64,000 nucleotides of DNA from Crocinitomicaceae bacterium (GTDB taxonomy: Bacteria > Bacteroidota > Bacteroidia > Flavobacteriales_D > Crocinitomicaceae), in contig JAGOBK010000002.1 of the NCBI GenBank assembly GCA_017983465.1, forward strand, positions 402,981 to 466,980. The letters run 5' to 3'. The notes beneath the pieces were generated by a model that was given only the letters and a program-made list of their open reading frames with translations, was not told the origin of the DNA and ran no database searches. The translations under genes and the position numbers were made by a program. The stretch's first letter is position 1. Each line of letters begins with the position of its first letter. This document shows, in pieces, positions 28,328-35,754 of the stretch.

Positions 28328-28342
28328 AACTATGTATTTATA

Positions 28343-28852
28343 TCAATTTAAATTCTTTAATGCTGCCCATCGTGGGTCAATATTGTCTTTATCATCTTTG
28401 GAATCTGGTTTCGACGTGTATTGTTCAATTAGTCTAACCATTTCCTCGTTGCACTCATTTTTTTTGTGAGCCGATCGTGCTGGCAGAGCCAACATAATCA
28501 TTTCATATATCGATTGTTGAACTTCGATTTCATAGCTTTCTTTTGGAATGACAATCAAGTTTTCATCTTCAGATTCCTCGTCACCAAACACGTAGTAAAC
28601 AGTCAAATCACCTTTGATTTTTTGACTCATTTCCTCATTACATCTAGCACAAGCAACTGAAACAACCCCTTTCACTTCGAAACTAGCTACAAGCATCGTT
28701 TCTTTTTTCTCCAGGTTTAATTTCACTACTAATTTCCCGTCATCAACCAATGAATACGGCAAAGATTCAAAGAACGTTTTGTCTAAAGCAAAATCGAAAA
28801 GATGTTGTCCTAGCTTTAATCCAACAAATGGTATCGTGTAAGGACTTATCAT
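28343..28852 (-). CDS. DUF177/YceD family protein
   Basis: A 169-residue protein of the YceD family. It has the C-x-x-C of the family in ACARCNEEM (about residues 88-96), an acidic stretch (FGDEESEDEN) and a C-terminal NECNEEMVRLIEQYTS segment. E. coli YceD and plant relatives are linked to 23S rRNA/ribosome maturation, fitting its constant position before rpmF; the molecular role is not settled. First gene of the rpmF-fatty-acid operon, with a candidate promoter at 28884-28891. Confidence 0.9.
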   Translation of the reverse strand: MISPYTIPFVGLKLGQHLFDFALDKTFFESLPYSLVDDGKLVVKLNLEKKETMLVASFEVKGVVSVACARCNEEMSQKIKGDLTVYYVFGDEESEDENLIVIPKESYEIEVQQSIYEMIMLALPARSAHKKNECNEEMVRLIEQYTSKPDSKDDKDNIDPRWAALKNLN

Positions 28853-28883
28853 ATCGTTTTTACAATGAACAAAAATGAATCCG

Positions 28884-28891
28884 CGAAATTA
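28884..28891 (-). promoter_or_regulatory. Candidate -7 element TAATTTCG for the DUF177-rpmF-plsX-fabH-accBC operon
   Basis: Minus strand TAATTTCG, one base off TAnnTTTG, 31 bases before the ATG of the DUF177 gene and within the very AT-rich 63-base gap after pdxA. No clear -33 box. Confidence 0.4.
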
Positions 28892-28915
28892 TAAAATTTA
28901 TTTCGAATTTTAAAA

Positions 28916-30028
28916 TTATATCGGACGATCAGACTCTTTTTTCCCTCGTTCTTCCTTTGAGAAGGGTAGGGGATTTGAATGAATCTGCTTATTAAACTTT
29001 CTATTTTTAAAAATCTCAACGGCTAAATACATGGCACTTCGCATGGATAATTCGTTTGCCAAATTTTTACCTGCGATGTCAAATGCTGTCCCATGATCTG
29101 GTGATGTTCGAACAATTGGAAGGTCAGCAGTGAAGTTCACGCCATCATCAAATGCCAAGGCTTTAAATGCCGTAAGTCCTTGATCGTGATACATTGCAAG
29201 GATTCCATCGAACTGATTTTTTAAATCTGAACCAAAGAATCCATCAGCAGGAAAAGGTCCAAATGCTAAAACTCCTTTGTTTTTTGCTTGCTGAATTGCT
29301 GGTGAAATAATCTCTTGTTCCTCAGCTCCCAATTTGCCATTTTCTCCGGCATGTGGGTTTAATCCAAACACGGCGATTCTAGGCTTAACAATTCCGAAAT
29401 CTTTTTTCAAGGATTGTTCGAATTTCTCAATTTTAGAGAGAATTCCTTCTTTATTTAGAGCCGAACTAACGTCCTTAATGGGAATATGTGTTGTTACCAA
29501 GGCAACTTTCAGTCTTTCTGAAACTAAAATCATCAATGCCTCTGGAACGCCTGACATATCCGCCAAGTACTCTGTGTGTCCTGGAAATTGGAATCCAGCT
29601 TTTTGAATGGCATCTTTGCTAAATGGACTTGTTACCAATACATCAATTTTTCCTTCGGATAAATCTTGAGTGGCAGCTTCCAATGATTTGAAGGCGTATG
29701 ACCCACCCGTTGCAGTAGCTTCTCCAACTTGCAATTCAACATCTTCATTCCAAATATTGATGACATTGATTTTTTTTGCTTGGATTTCACTCGCGTCCTT
29801 ACAGGAAGTATATTGAAAATCTTGAAGATCCAACAACTTTTTGTAGTGTGAAATGATTTTGGTTGACCCGTAAATCACCGGGGTAAAATCACCCAAGATA
29901 CGATTGTCCTTCAATGCTTTCAATGTGACTTCTGGACCAATTCCATTCAAGTCACCAAGTGTGATACCGACTTTGTACAATTCCTTTGTTGAAACTGGCT
30001 CTTTCGTTGTTCCTTGTTCTTTATCCAT
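28916..30028 (-). CDS. pdxA: 4-hydroxythreonine-4-phosphate dehydrogenase
   Basis: Oxidises 4-phosphohydroxy-L-threonine in the DXP-dependent pyridoxal phosphate pathway (cytoplasm, NAD and divalent metal). Family motifs: VGITLGDLNGIGPEV near the N-terminus, FPGHTEYLA with a metal His (about 169-177), LNPHAGE (about 225), AMYHDQGL (about 281) and RTSPDHGTAFDIAGK (about 310-325). At 370 residues it is longer than the usual 330-350: the last 20 or so (SNPLPFSKEERGKK...) look like an in-frame repeat element added after the natural end. ATG overlaps the aminopeptidase stop by 1 base (TAATG). Confidence 0.95.
   Translation of the reverse strand: MDKEQGTTKEPVSTKELYKVGITLGDLNGIGPEVTLKALKDNRILGDFTPVIYGSTKIISHYKKLLDLQDFQYTSCKDASEIQAKKINVINIWNEDVELQVGEATATGGSYAFKSLEAATQDLSEGKIDVLVTSPFSKDAIQKAGFQFPGHTEYLADMSGVPEALMILVSERLKVALVTTHIPIKDVSSALNKEGILSKIEKFEQSLKKDFGIVKPRIAVFGLNPHAGENGKLGAEEQEIISPAIQQAKNKGVLAFGPFPADGFFGSDLKNQFDGILAMYHDQGLTAFKALAFDDGVNFTADLPIVRTSPDHGTAFDIAGKNLANELSMRSAMYLAVEIFKNRKFNKQIHSNPLPFSKEERGKKESDRPI
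28937..28975 (-). repeat. Possible repeat/palindromic element forming the PdxA C-terminal tail
   Basis: On the plus strand a CCCT..TTCT..loop..AGAA..AGGG imperfect inverted repeat flanked by T and G runs. Translated in the pdxA frame it gives NPLPFSKEERGKK, a peptide I associate with dispersed repeats in bacterial genomes. There is only one copy here, so the assignment is tentative. Confidence 0.4.
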
Positions 30029-31416
30029 TATTTATAACGATTTTTCAAGAATTGATACAGCAAACGAACACCCGCTCCTGTTCCTCCATCTCCTTTATAA
30101 TTTTCTTTTGAATCCAACCAAGCTGGACCCGCAATATCCATGTGAATATAGGGAGCTTTCACAAAATGCTCTAAAAATTTTCCCGCAGAGATCATTCCAG
30201 CATTTGGGCCTCCAATATTTTTCATGTCTGCGATTTTTGATTTCATGTGTGCCTTGTAGTCGTCCCAGAATGGAAAACGAACAACGCGCTCATGAACGTC
30301 AAATCCAATTTTTTCTAAATCATGAAAGTACGTGTCATCTGCATTTCCCATGATAATTGTTGCTTCCGTGCCAATTGCTCTTAAGGCTGCTCCTGTTAAT
30401 GTTGCGGCGTCAATAACAATTTCCGGATCATATTTGGCCGAGTATGCTAACGCATCTGCTAAGATCATTCTACCTTCTGCATCTGTGTTTAGCACCTCGA
30501 TTGTTGTTCCATCAAACATGGTGATAACATCACCAGGAGTGTAAGCATTTCCACCAGGACGATTATCAGTTGCTGGGATGAGTCCAACGATGTGCACAGG
30601 AAGTTTTTGCAATGCAGCGTAGTAAATCACTGCGGCCATTGTTGCTCCTCCGGCCATGTCGCCTTTCATCGTGTCCATAGAACCAGCAGTTGGTTTCAAA
30701 CTGAGTCCACCGGTGTCGTAAACGACTCCTTTCCCAACTAAAACGACTGGTTTTTTATTCACTGCGTTGTCCGGTTTGTATTCGGCAATGGTAAACGTTG
30801 GGGGATCAATTGAACCCTTATTTACTGCTAGGAGACCTCCCATTTTTAGTGATTCAATTTGCGTTTTCCCAAGTACATTCACTTGAAATCCAGCTTCTTC
30901 ACCAAGTTTCGAAATCGATTCAGCTAATTGTTCTGCGTTCAAATGTGAAACGGGTGTATTAACCATATCACGTGTCCAGAAAACTGCTTTAGACATCGAC
31001 ATCAATTCGGAAACTTGCTCACTAGTTAAGGAAGCAGTTACGAAAATCTGTTTGAATTTGTAGTCTTTTGGTTTTGAGAAGTGTTGTGTAAATCGGTAGC
31101 TCGATAAAAGCAGTCCTTCGCACAAAGCGAATAAAGCAGCATTGTTTGAACCGAAGAGTTGTATTCCTTCTTCTGATTCGCAAATCAGGCCTTCAATCGT
31201 ATTTCCTAAAACGCGAATTTCTTCTGCTTTTTGATCTGTTTTTACTAAAAAAGTAAAGCCTTCGGAGCTTTTGAAATAATCAAATTTCTTATCGCTCGAT
31301 TGAAAACCTGAAATGGTTTCCGCAGCTAATCCAGAGATTTCCGTTGCGCTTGTTTCAAGTAAATAGATTTTTGAAGCGCATCCGTTGGCTTCAGTGGAAT
31401 GTATGAGTTGAATCAT
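30028..31416 (-). CDS. M17 leucyl aminopeptidase family protein
   Basis: A cytosolic two-metal aminopeptidase removing N-terminal residues from peptides. The 462 residues show an N-terminal alpha/beta domain and the catalytic half with VGKGVVYDTGGLSLKP (metal Lys/Asp, about 229-244), MKGDMAGGATM (about 250-260) and NTDAEGRMILADAL (about 314-327), carrying the metal-binding Asp/Glu and catalytic Arg of the family. End: GAGVRLLYQFLKNRYK. It shares a transcript with pdxA, whose ATG overlaps its stop. Family certain; the PepA-versus-other subclass is not decided. Confidence 0.93.
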   Translation of the reverse strand: MIQLIHSTEANGCASKIYLLETSATEISGLAAETISGFQSSDKKFDYFKSSEGFTFLVKTDQKAEEIRVLGNTIEGLICESEEGIQLFGSNNAALFALCEGLLLSSYRFTQHFSKPKDYKFKQIFVTASLTSEQVSELMSMSKAVFWTRDMVNTPVSHLNAEQLAESISKLGEEAGFQVNVLGKTQIESLKMGGLLAVNKGSIDPPTFTIAEYKPDNAVNKKPVVLVGKGVVYDTGGLSLKPTAGSMDTMKGDMAGGATMAAVIYYAALQKLPVHIVGLIPATDNRPGGNAYTPGDVITMFDGTTIEVLNTDAEGRMILADALAYSAKYDPEIVIDAATLTGAALRAIGTEATIIMGNADDTYFHDLEKIGFDVHERVVRFPFWDDYKAHMKSKIADMKNIGGPNAGMISAGKFLEHFVKAPYIHMDIAGPAWLDSKENYKGDGGTGAGVRLLYQFLKNRYK

Positions 31417-31430
31417 GATTCGAATTTTTA

Positions 31431-31438
31431 CAAAGGTA
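31431..31438 (-). promoter_or_regulatory. Candidate -7 element TACCTTTG for the aminopeptidase-pdxA pair
   Basis: Minus strand TACCTTTG matches TAnnTTTG exactly, 14 bases before the aminopeptidase ATG, in the 27-base gap after mutY. Confidence 0.5.
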
Positions 31439-31443
31439 GTAAG

Positions 31444-32478
31444 TTATCTTGCTTGGGAATGAAAAATATCAAGTCCATAATCTTCTAAAAAACGGTCGAT
31501 TGCTCTAGGGATTGGATATTGGTGCAAATCCTCTATGCGCACAAGCTCTCCGTCTTCTTGTTTCGTGGCAGTTCGAACAATGAAATGACAAAATAAATGT
31601 TGATGCGAAAGAACATGGCGGTATTCTTTCGACTGAAAGTTTGATTGAATGGATGCCAAATACTGCTCTTTTTCTACTGAACTTTGAAATTCTTTCAGCG
31701 GAAATTGATATAAATGCTGCCAGATATCTTTTTCATTTCTTTTTTGAAGGAGCATCCATCCTTGTTTTGGCTGCATCAACTCAAAAACAAAAAACCGTTG
31801 TCGTACCGACTGTTTTTTCAACTTCACAGGAAGATGTCCAATCGTCTTTTCAGCATATCCCAAGCAGTAAACGGTTAGTGGACATTCGCCACACAATGGT
31901 TGGGTAGGCTTGCAATGCAATGCGCCGAATTCCATCATGGCTTGGTTGAACAGGCCAGGATTCTGTTGGTCTAAAAGCTCGTTCGCGAATTTTTCGAAAT
32001 CTTTTTTTCCTTGTGTGGAGTTTATGGGAGTGTCCCAATTGTGTAAGCGGCTCAATACACGAAAAACGTTTCCATCGAGAACGGCATGCGGTAAGTCATA
32101 TGAAAAAGAGGCAATCGCTGCGGCGGTATAAGGTCCGACACCTTTCAATTTCAACAATCCATCGTAGGAATCGGGAAATACACCATCAAATTCTTCCACA
32201 ATCTGTTTTGCTGTGCGGTGCAAATTCCGCGCACGACTGTAATACCCAAGTCCCTGCCATAAATTCAGCACCACTTGTTCATCTGCTTTTGCCAAGTCAA
32301 ATACAGTGGGGAATGCGTTTGTGAACTTAAAATAATACGCCATTCCTTGCTCTACACGTGTTTGTTGAAGAATGATTTCACTGAGCCAAATGAAATACGG
32401 ATTCGTTGTTTCACGCCAAGGAAGCGGTCGCTTGTGGAGGCGATACCAGTTGCTTAACTCACGTTGAATTTGCTCCAT
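31444..32478 (-). CDS. mutY: A/G-specific adenine glycosylase
   Basis: Removes adenine paired with 8-oxoguanine. With start at 32478 (MEQIQRELSNWY) it is 344 residues, family-normal; the upstream in-frame stretch to 32550 would add 24 residues not typical of MutY. Features: catalytic Glu34 in SEIILQQT, helix-hairpin-helix LKGVGPYTAAAI (about 111-122), catalytic Asp135 in AVLDGNVFR, and a [4Fe-4S] motif C-x6-C-x2-C-x5-C (HCKPTQPLCGECPLTVYC). The C-terminal third is the NUDIX-like 8-oxoG recognition domain. Divergent from the HU gene. Confidence 0.95.
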   Translation of the reverse strand: MEQIQRELSNWYRLHKRPLPWRETTNPYFIWLSEIILQQTRVEQGMAYYFKFTNAFPTVFDLAKADEQVVLNLWQGLGYYSRARNLHRTAKQIVEEFDGVFPDSYDGLLKLKGVGPYTAAAIASFSYDLPHAVLDGNVFRVLSRLHNWDTPINSTQGKKDFEKFANELLDQQNPGLFNQAMMEFGALHCKPTQPLCGECPLTVYCLGYAEKTIGHLPVKLKKQSVRQRFFVFELMQPKQGWMLLQKRNEKDIWQHLYQFPLKEFQSSVEKEQYLASIQSNFQSKEYRHVLSHQHLFCHFIVRTATKQEDGELVRIEDLHQYPIPRAIDRFLEDYGLDIFHSQAR

Positions 32479-32534
32479 TTGAAAATTTTTGAGAAAAAAA
32501 ACAGGAAAATTAACAATATAAAGTTTCTGTGATA

Positions 32535-32542
32535 TACTTTTG
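32535..32542 (+). promoter_or_regulatory. Candidate -7 element TACTTTTG for the HU-like gene
   Basis: TACTTTTG followed by GCACC, 34 bases before the ATG. It lies in the 98-base region shared with the divergent mutY start. Confidence 0.5.
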
Positions 32543-32576
32543 CACCGCATTAAAAATCAATTAACATCAAGAAAAT

Positions 32577-32867
32577 ATGACTAAAGCGGATATCGTAGCA
32601 GACATTGCAGAAGAAACAGGATTAGAAAGAAACGAAGCTCTTAGAGCAGTTGAGGCATTTATGAACTCAATTAAAGCATCGTTAGCGAAAGGGAATAATG
32701 TCTATTTAAGAGGATTTGGTAGTTTCATAGTGAAAGAACGCGCACAGAAAACTGGCCGTAACATCTCTAAAAATACGACAATCATCATCCCTGCTCACAA
32801 CATTCCGTCTTTCAAACCATCAAAAGTATTTATTGATGAAGTAAAGAATAAGGTTAGCGTGAAATAA
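32577..32867 (+). CDS. HU/IHF-family DNA-binding protein
   Basis: A 96-residue nucleoid protein that bends DNA as a dimer. The helical N-terminus (MTKADIVADIAEETGLERNE) and the body LRGFGSFIVKERAQKTGRN, with arm and tail (IIIPAHNIPSFKPSKVFIDEVKNKV), are typical of the IHF-like branch common in Bacteroidota; IPSFKPS carries the intercalating Pro and following contacts. It lies between mutY (divergent) and the mS38-like gene plus rng, a neighbourhood I recall from other Bacteroidota. A terminator-like hairpin begins 33 bases after the stop. Confidence 0.95.
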   Translation: MTKADIVADIAEETGLERNEALRAVEAFMNSIKASLAKGNNVYLRGFGSFIVKERAQKTGRNISKNTTIIIPAHNIPSFKPSKVFIDEVKNKVSVK

Positions 32868-32892
32868 GATTTCGATATTTCAAAATTTTATT

Positions 32893-32900
32893 TATCTTTG
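32893..32900 (+). promoter_or_regulatory. -7 element TATCTTTG for the mS38-like gene
   Basis: TATCTTTG is a perfect TAnnTTTG match. Its last G is the first base of the hairpin at 32900-32923, so the start point (about 5 bases on) would fall inside the left arm. The ATG is at 32961. Confidence 0.6.
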
Positions 32901-32934
32901 CACTCCCTTTTCTGAGGGGGTGCATTTTTTTTAG
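32900..32934 (+). terminator. Hairpin plus T8 after the HU gene, overlapping the next promoter
   Basis: GCACTCCC (32900-32907), loop TTTTCTGA, GGGGGTGC (32916-32923), then ATTTTTTTTAG. All eight pairs form (one G-T). This is a strong intrinsic terminator for transcripts coming from the HU gene. Confidence 0.7.
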
Positions 32935-32960
32935 ATTCAAGTAACACTAAAATATATATT

Positions 32961-33053
32961 ATGCCAAGCGGTAAAAAAAGAAAAAGACATAAAATGGCTA
33001 CGCACAAGCGTAAAAAACGTCTTAGAAAAAATCGTCACAAGAAGAAGAAGTAA
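32961..33053 (+). CDS. 30-residue mS38-like (AURKAIP1/COX24 domain) small ribosomal protein
   Basis: A tiny gene (30 codons plus stop) beginning MPSGKKRKRHKMATHKRKKR. It has 18 Lys/Arg and 3 His in 30 residues and matches what I recall as the Bacteroidota AURKAIP1/COX24-domain peptide, related to mitochondrial small-subunit protein mS38, which lies near the decoding centre. No hydrophobic core; it should fold only on rRNA. It has its own promoter with a long 5' leader, and lies between the HU gene and rng. Start and stop are unambiguous. Easily missed because of its size. Confidence 0.87.
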   Translation: MPSGKKRKRHKMATHKRKKRLRKNRHKKKK

Positions 33054-33081
33054 GAACTTCTTAATTTGAGAAGAAAAGGAG

Positions 33082-33108
33082 GCTCATTGATTCTTTCAGT
33101 GAGCTTTC
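33082..33108 (+). terminator. Weak terminator-like hairpin after the mS38-like gene
   Basis: GCTCATTG (33082-33089), loop ATTCTTT, CAGTGAGC (33097-33104), then TTTC. Eight pairs including one G-T, but only a short T tract, so it may attenuate rather than stop transcription into rng. Confidence 0.45.
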
Positions 33109-33135
33109 ATTGTTTCATCCTGTAAACTTCTAATT

Positions 33136-34683
33136 GTGAACCTAGAACTCGTTGTCGATACCAGGTCGAATGGAATTTGGATCGCTTTGTTGCGGGACGG
33201 CAAATTAATTGAATTACATGAGGATCGTGGAAATTCAGATTTTGCTGTTGGCGACATCTATTTAGGAAGAGTACGTCGTGTGGTTCCTAGTTTGAACGCT
33301 GCATTTGTTGATGTTGGGTACGAAAAAGATGCTTTCTTGCATTATTTGGACCTTGGTCCACAGTACCATTCGCTTGCCCGATTTGTGAAAGAATCGATGC
33401 AAGGGAAACAAAATGTCGCAGATTTGCAATATTTCAAGTTGGAGAAAGACATTCAAAAAGACGGTAAAATTAGCAATGTACTCTCTTCGTCCCAGCCCAT
33501 TTTGGTGCAGGTGGCGAAAGAGCCTATATCCATGAAAGGACCTCGTTTGAGTTCTGAAGTGACGCTAGCCGGACGCTACCTAGTACTTGTACCTTTTTCA
33601 GATAAGATATCTGTTAGTCAAAAAATTAAAGATTCGAACGAAAAGGACCGTTTAAAGGACCTTATGAATCGAATCAAACCAAAAAACTTTGGTGTCATTA
33701 TTCGAACAGTGGCTGAAAATAAGTCAACTACAGACTTAGAAACAGACCTTGAAAATTTGTTGGAAAAATGGCGCGGAATGCATGCGAACTTAAAAGGAAT
33801 TCAACCTCCTCGTCGTGTGTTAGGTGAATTAAATACGACCACTTCTATTCTTCGTGATTTGTTGAATGGAAACTTTACAAATATACATGTCAACGATCCA
33901 GCCTTGGCCTTGGAGATGAAGGAATACGTTTCATCGATCGCTCCAGGAAGAGAGAAAATCGTTAAAAATTACGAAGGTAAAATTGACATCTTTGAACGTT
34001 TTGCGATCAATAAGCAGATAAAAGCATTGTTTGGTAAGAAAGTTCCTTTACCTAGTGGAGGATACTTGATTATTGAGCATACCGAAGCGATGCACGTGAT
34101 TGATGTCAATAGTGGAAACCGTAAAGGTGCTGACGGTCAAGAATCGAATGCGCTTGCAACGAATGTGGAAGCAGCGGAAGAAATTGCGCGTGTTTTACAA
34201 CTGCGCGACATGGGTGGAATTGTTTGTGTTGATTTTATCGACATGCATGAAAAAGAAAACAACAAAATTCTCTTCGAAAAAATGAAGGAATTTATGAAAT
34301 CTGACCGTGCAAAACACAACATGATTCCTCCGTCTAAGTTCGGCATTATTGAAATCACACGTCAACGTGTCCGACCAGAAACAGACATCGAAACTTCGGA
34401 AACGTGTCCAACATGTAACGGAAGTGGAGAAGTAACTGCCAGCATTCTTTTCTCGGAAGAAATCGAAAATAACCTAAGTTATTTATTGAACGACCGAAAA
34501 GAAAAAGGAGTGACCTTGTTGGTTCACCCGTACTTGGAAGCATTCTTCAAAAAAGGCATCATCAGCAAACAGTTGCGTTGGTTCTTTAAATACAAACAAT
34601 GGATTCCGGTTCGCGGTTTGACTGCTCATCATTTATTACAATATTCCTTCGTGAATAAATCAAACGAGGAAATTACCTTGTAA
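33136..34683 (+). CDS. rng: Ribonuclease E/G family endoribonuclease
   Basis: Cuts single-stranded RNA, with roles in rRNA maturation and mRNA decay. Starts with GTG (NLELVVDTRSNGIWIALL); no better start exists upstream in frame and the family aligns here. Order: S1-type RNA-binding domain (about 35-125, DIYLGRVRRVVPSLNAAFVDVGY), 5'-sensor/DNase I-like catalytic core with HVIDVNSGN and VCVDFIDM carrying the metal Asp residues (about 320-370), the zinc-link CPTCNGSG (about 420) and the small C-terminal domain. At 515 residues it is RNase G sized, without the RNase E degradosome tail. recX overlaps its stop by 1 base. Confidence 0.95.
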   Translation: MNLELVVDTRSNGIWIALLRDGKLIELHEDRGNSDFAVGDIYLGRVRRVVPSLNAAFVDVGYEKDAFLHYLDLGPQYHSLARFVKESMQGKQNVADLQYFKLEKDIQKDGKISNVLSSSQPILVQVAKEPISMKGPRLSSEVTLAGRYLVLVPFSDKISVSQKIKDSNEKDRLKDLMNRIKPKNFGVIIRTVAENKSTTDLETDLENLLEKWRGMHANLKGIQPPRRVLGELNTTTSILRDLLNGNFTNIHVNDPALALEMKEYVSSIAPGREKIVKNYEGKIDIFERFAINKQIKALFGKKVPLPSGGYLIIEHTEAMHVIDVNSGNRKGADGQESNALATNVEAAEEIARVLQLRDMGGIVCVDFIDMHEKENNKILFEKMKEFMKSDRAKHNMIPPSKFGIIEITRQRVRPETDIETSETCPTCNGSGEVTASILFSEEIENNLSYLLNDRKEKGVTLLVHPYLEAFFKKGIISKQLRWFFKYKQWIPVRGLTAHHLLQYSFVNKSNEEITL

Positions 34684-35150
34684 TGAATCCGCCTGCTTTT
34701 TCACGGGAGCAAATCATCTTTAAATTAGAAGCCTTTTGTGCTTATCAGGAACGCTGCGTCTCAGAGGTTCGAACGAAAGTCGAACGTTTGGGCGCAGATG
34801 AATCCTTGTCTCTCGAAGTCATCAAACACCTAAAGGAAAATCGTTTTCTAGACGAAAAACGCTTTGTTGAAGCATACGTTCAAGGAAAACTACGCATCAA
34901 AAAATGGGGACGCCAGAAAATCAAGGCGGGACTCTTTCAAAAACGAATCGATGCTAAATTGATTCAAGAAGGTATTTATGCGTTTATTTCTGATGAAGAA
35001 TACCAAGAAGTAATGGAGTCTTTAATTGAACGAAAAAACCGGGAGCTTTCTTCAGAAAAAAATCCACAAATAAAAAAGCAGAAACTGATGAGGTTTCTGC
35101 TTTCAAGAGGTTTTCAATACGACGAATTTTCTTCGCTGAAGTTGGATTAG
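34683..35150 (+). CDS. recX: Regulatory protein RecX
   Basis: A 155-residue modulator that binds inside the RecA filament and limits recombinase activity. Three-helix repeat pattern of RecX is visible: AFCAYQERCVSEVRTKV, VIKHLKENRFLDEKRFVEAYVQGKLRIKKWGRQKIKAGL (the most conserved part, FLDEKRFVEAYV) and a C-terminal KLMRFLLSRGFQYDEF. Starts one base inside the rng stop. recA is not in this window. The TAG stop overlaps the convergent thioredoxin-like gene's stop by 4 bases. Confidence 0.92.
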   Translation: MNPPAFSREQIIFKLEAFCAYQERCVSEVRTKVERLGADESLSLEVIKHLKENRFLDEKRFVEAYVQGKLRIKKWGRQKIKAGLFQKRIDAKLIQEGIYAFISDEEYQEVMESLIERKNRELSSEKNPQIKKQKLMRFLLSRGFQYDEFSSLKLD

Positions 35151-35629
35151 TTCGGTTTGATAAGTGCAGTTGCGCTATTGATCCAGTTCACGGGGCCTCC
35201 CGCAATATATCCTTGTTGTCCAAATTGTGTATAGGTTATTTTTCCATCTTTTAATTTTTCTGCTTTAACGAAAAAGCATGTAGGATAACCACGAACAACA
35301 AATTGCTGTTGTAACATGCGGTTTTGTACTTTTAATTCTTCCGCTTGTTGTACGCTCGCACTTGGGAAATCTACCTCCACTAAAATGACATTGTCCTGTG
35401 CCCACTTTTTAAACTCAGCTTGCGTAAACACTTCTTTTTGAAGTTTTTTACACCATCCACACCAGTCTGATCCTGTAAAGAACAACATCAAAGGTTTGTT
35501 TTCCTTTTTAGAAAGTTCAATAGCTTTGTTTAAATCGGTATGCCAAACGACATCTTCTTTTGATGCCTTTTGGGCAAACAATTGCAGACTTGTTAAAAAT
35601 ATGATCGATAATAATGCAATGGATTTCAT
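35147..35629 (-). CDS. Exported thioredoxin-family protein
   Basis: A 160-residue thiol-disulfide protein, probably periplasmic. Start at 35629 (MKSIALLSIIFLTSLQLFAQ) gives a clean signal peptide; the upstream extension to 35692 would mask it. The redox pair is Cys57-x-x-Cys60 in GSDWCGWCKKL, with cis-Pro in GYPTCFF (about 120). The WCGWC form resembles thioredoxin-like domains that act with DsbD-type reductants or fold outer-membrane/secreted proteins. The partner is unknown; neighbours are recX (convergent) and a TonB receptor (divergent). Confidence 0.9.
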   Translation of the reverse strand: MKSIALLSIIFLTSLQLFAQKASKEDVVWHTDLNKAIELSKKENKPLMLFFTGSDWCGWCKKLQKEVFTQAEFKKWAQDNVILVEVDFPSASVQQAEELKVQNRMLQQQFVVRGYPTCFFVKAEKLKDGKITYTQFGQQGYIAGGPVNWINSATALIKPN

Positions 35630-35701
35630 AGAATTTTTTTTTAAAATTAACAATAATTGCCTCGCTATCCAAAAACCGTGCAAAAGTTTCAAACGAATTA
35701 T

Positions 35702-35735
35702 TTTGGTGCTATTTTCAATAAAAACAATATATTCG
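35702..35735 (+). promoter_or_regulatory. Candidate promoter for the TonB-dependent receptor gene
   Basis: TTTG at 35702-35705, 22 bases, then TATATTCG (35728-35735), a one-base variant of TAnnTTTG; ATG follows at 35755. Confidence 0.45.
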
Positions 35736-35754
35736 TTCCCTAAAACCTAAGCTT

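Noticed and set aside
28916..30028. Frameshift near the pdxA 3' end
   Set aside because: All core motifs are in one frame to about residue 345; the odd tail is better explained by a repeat insertion than by a sequencing error.
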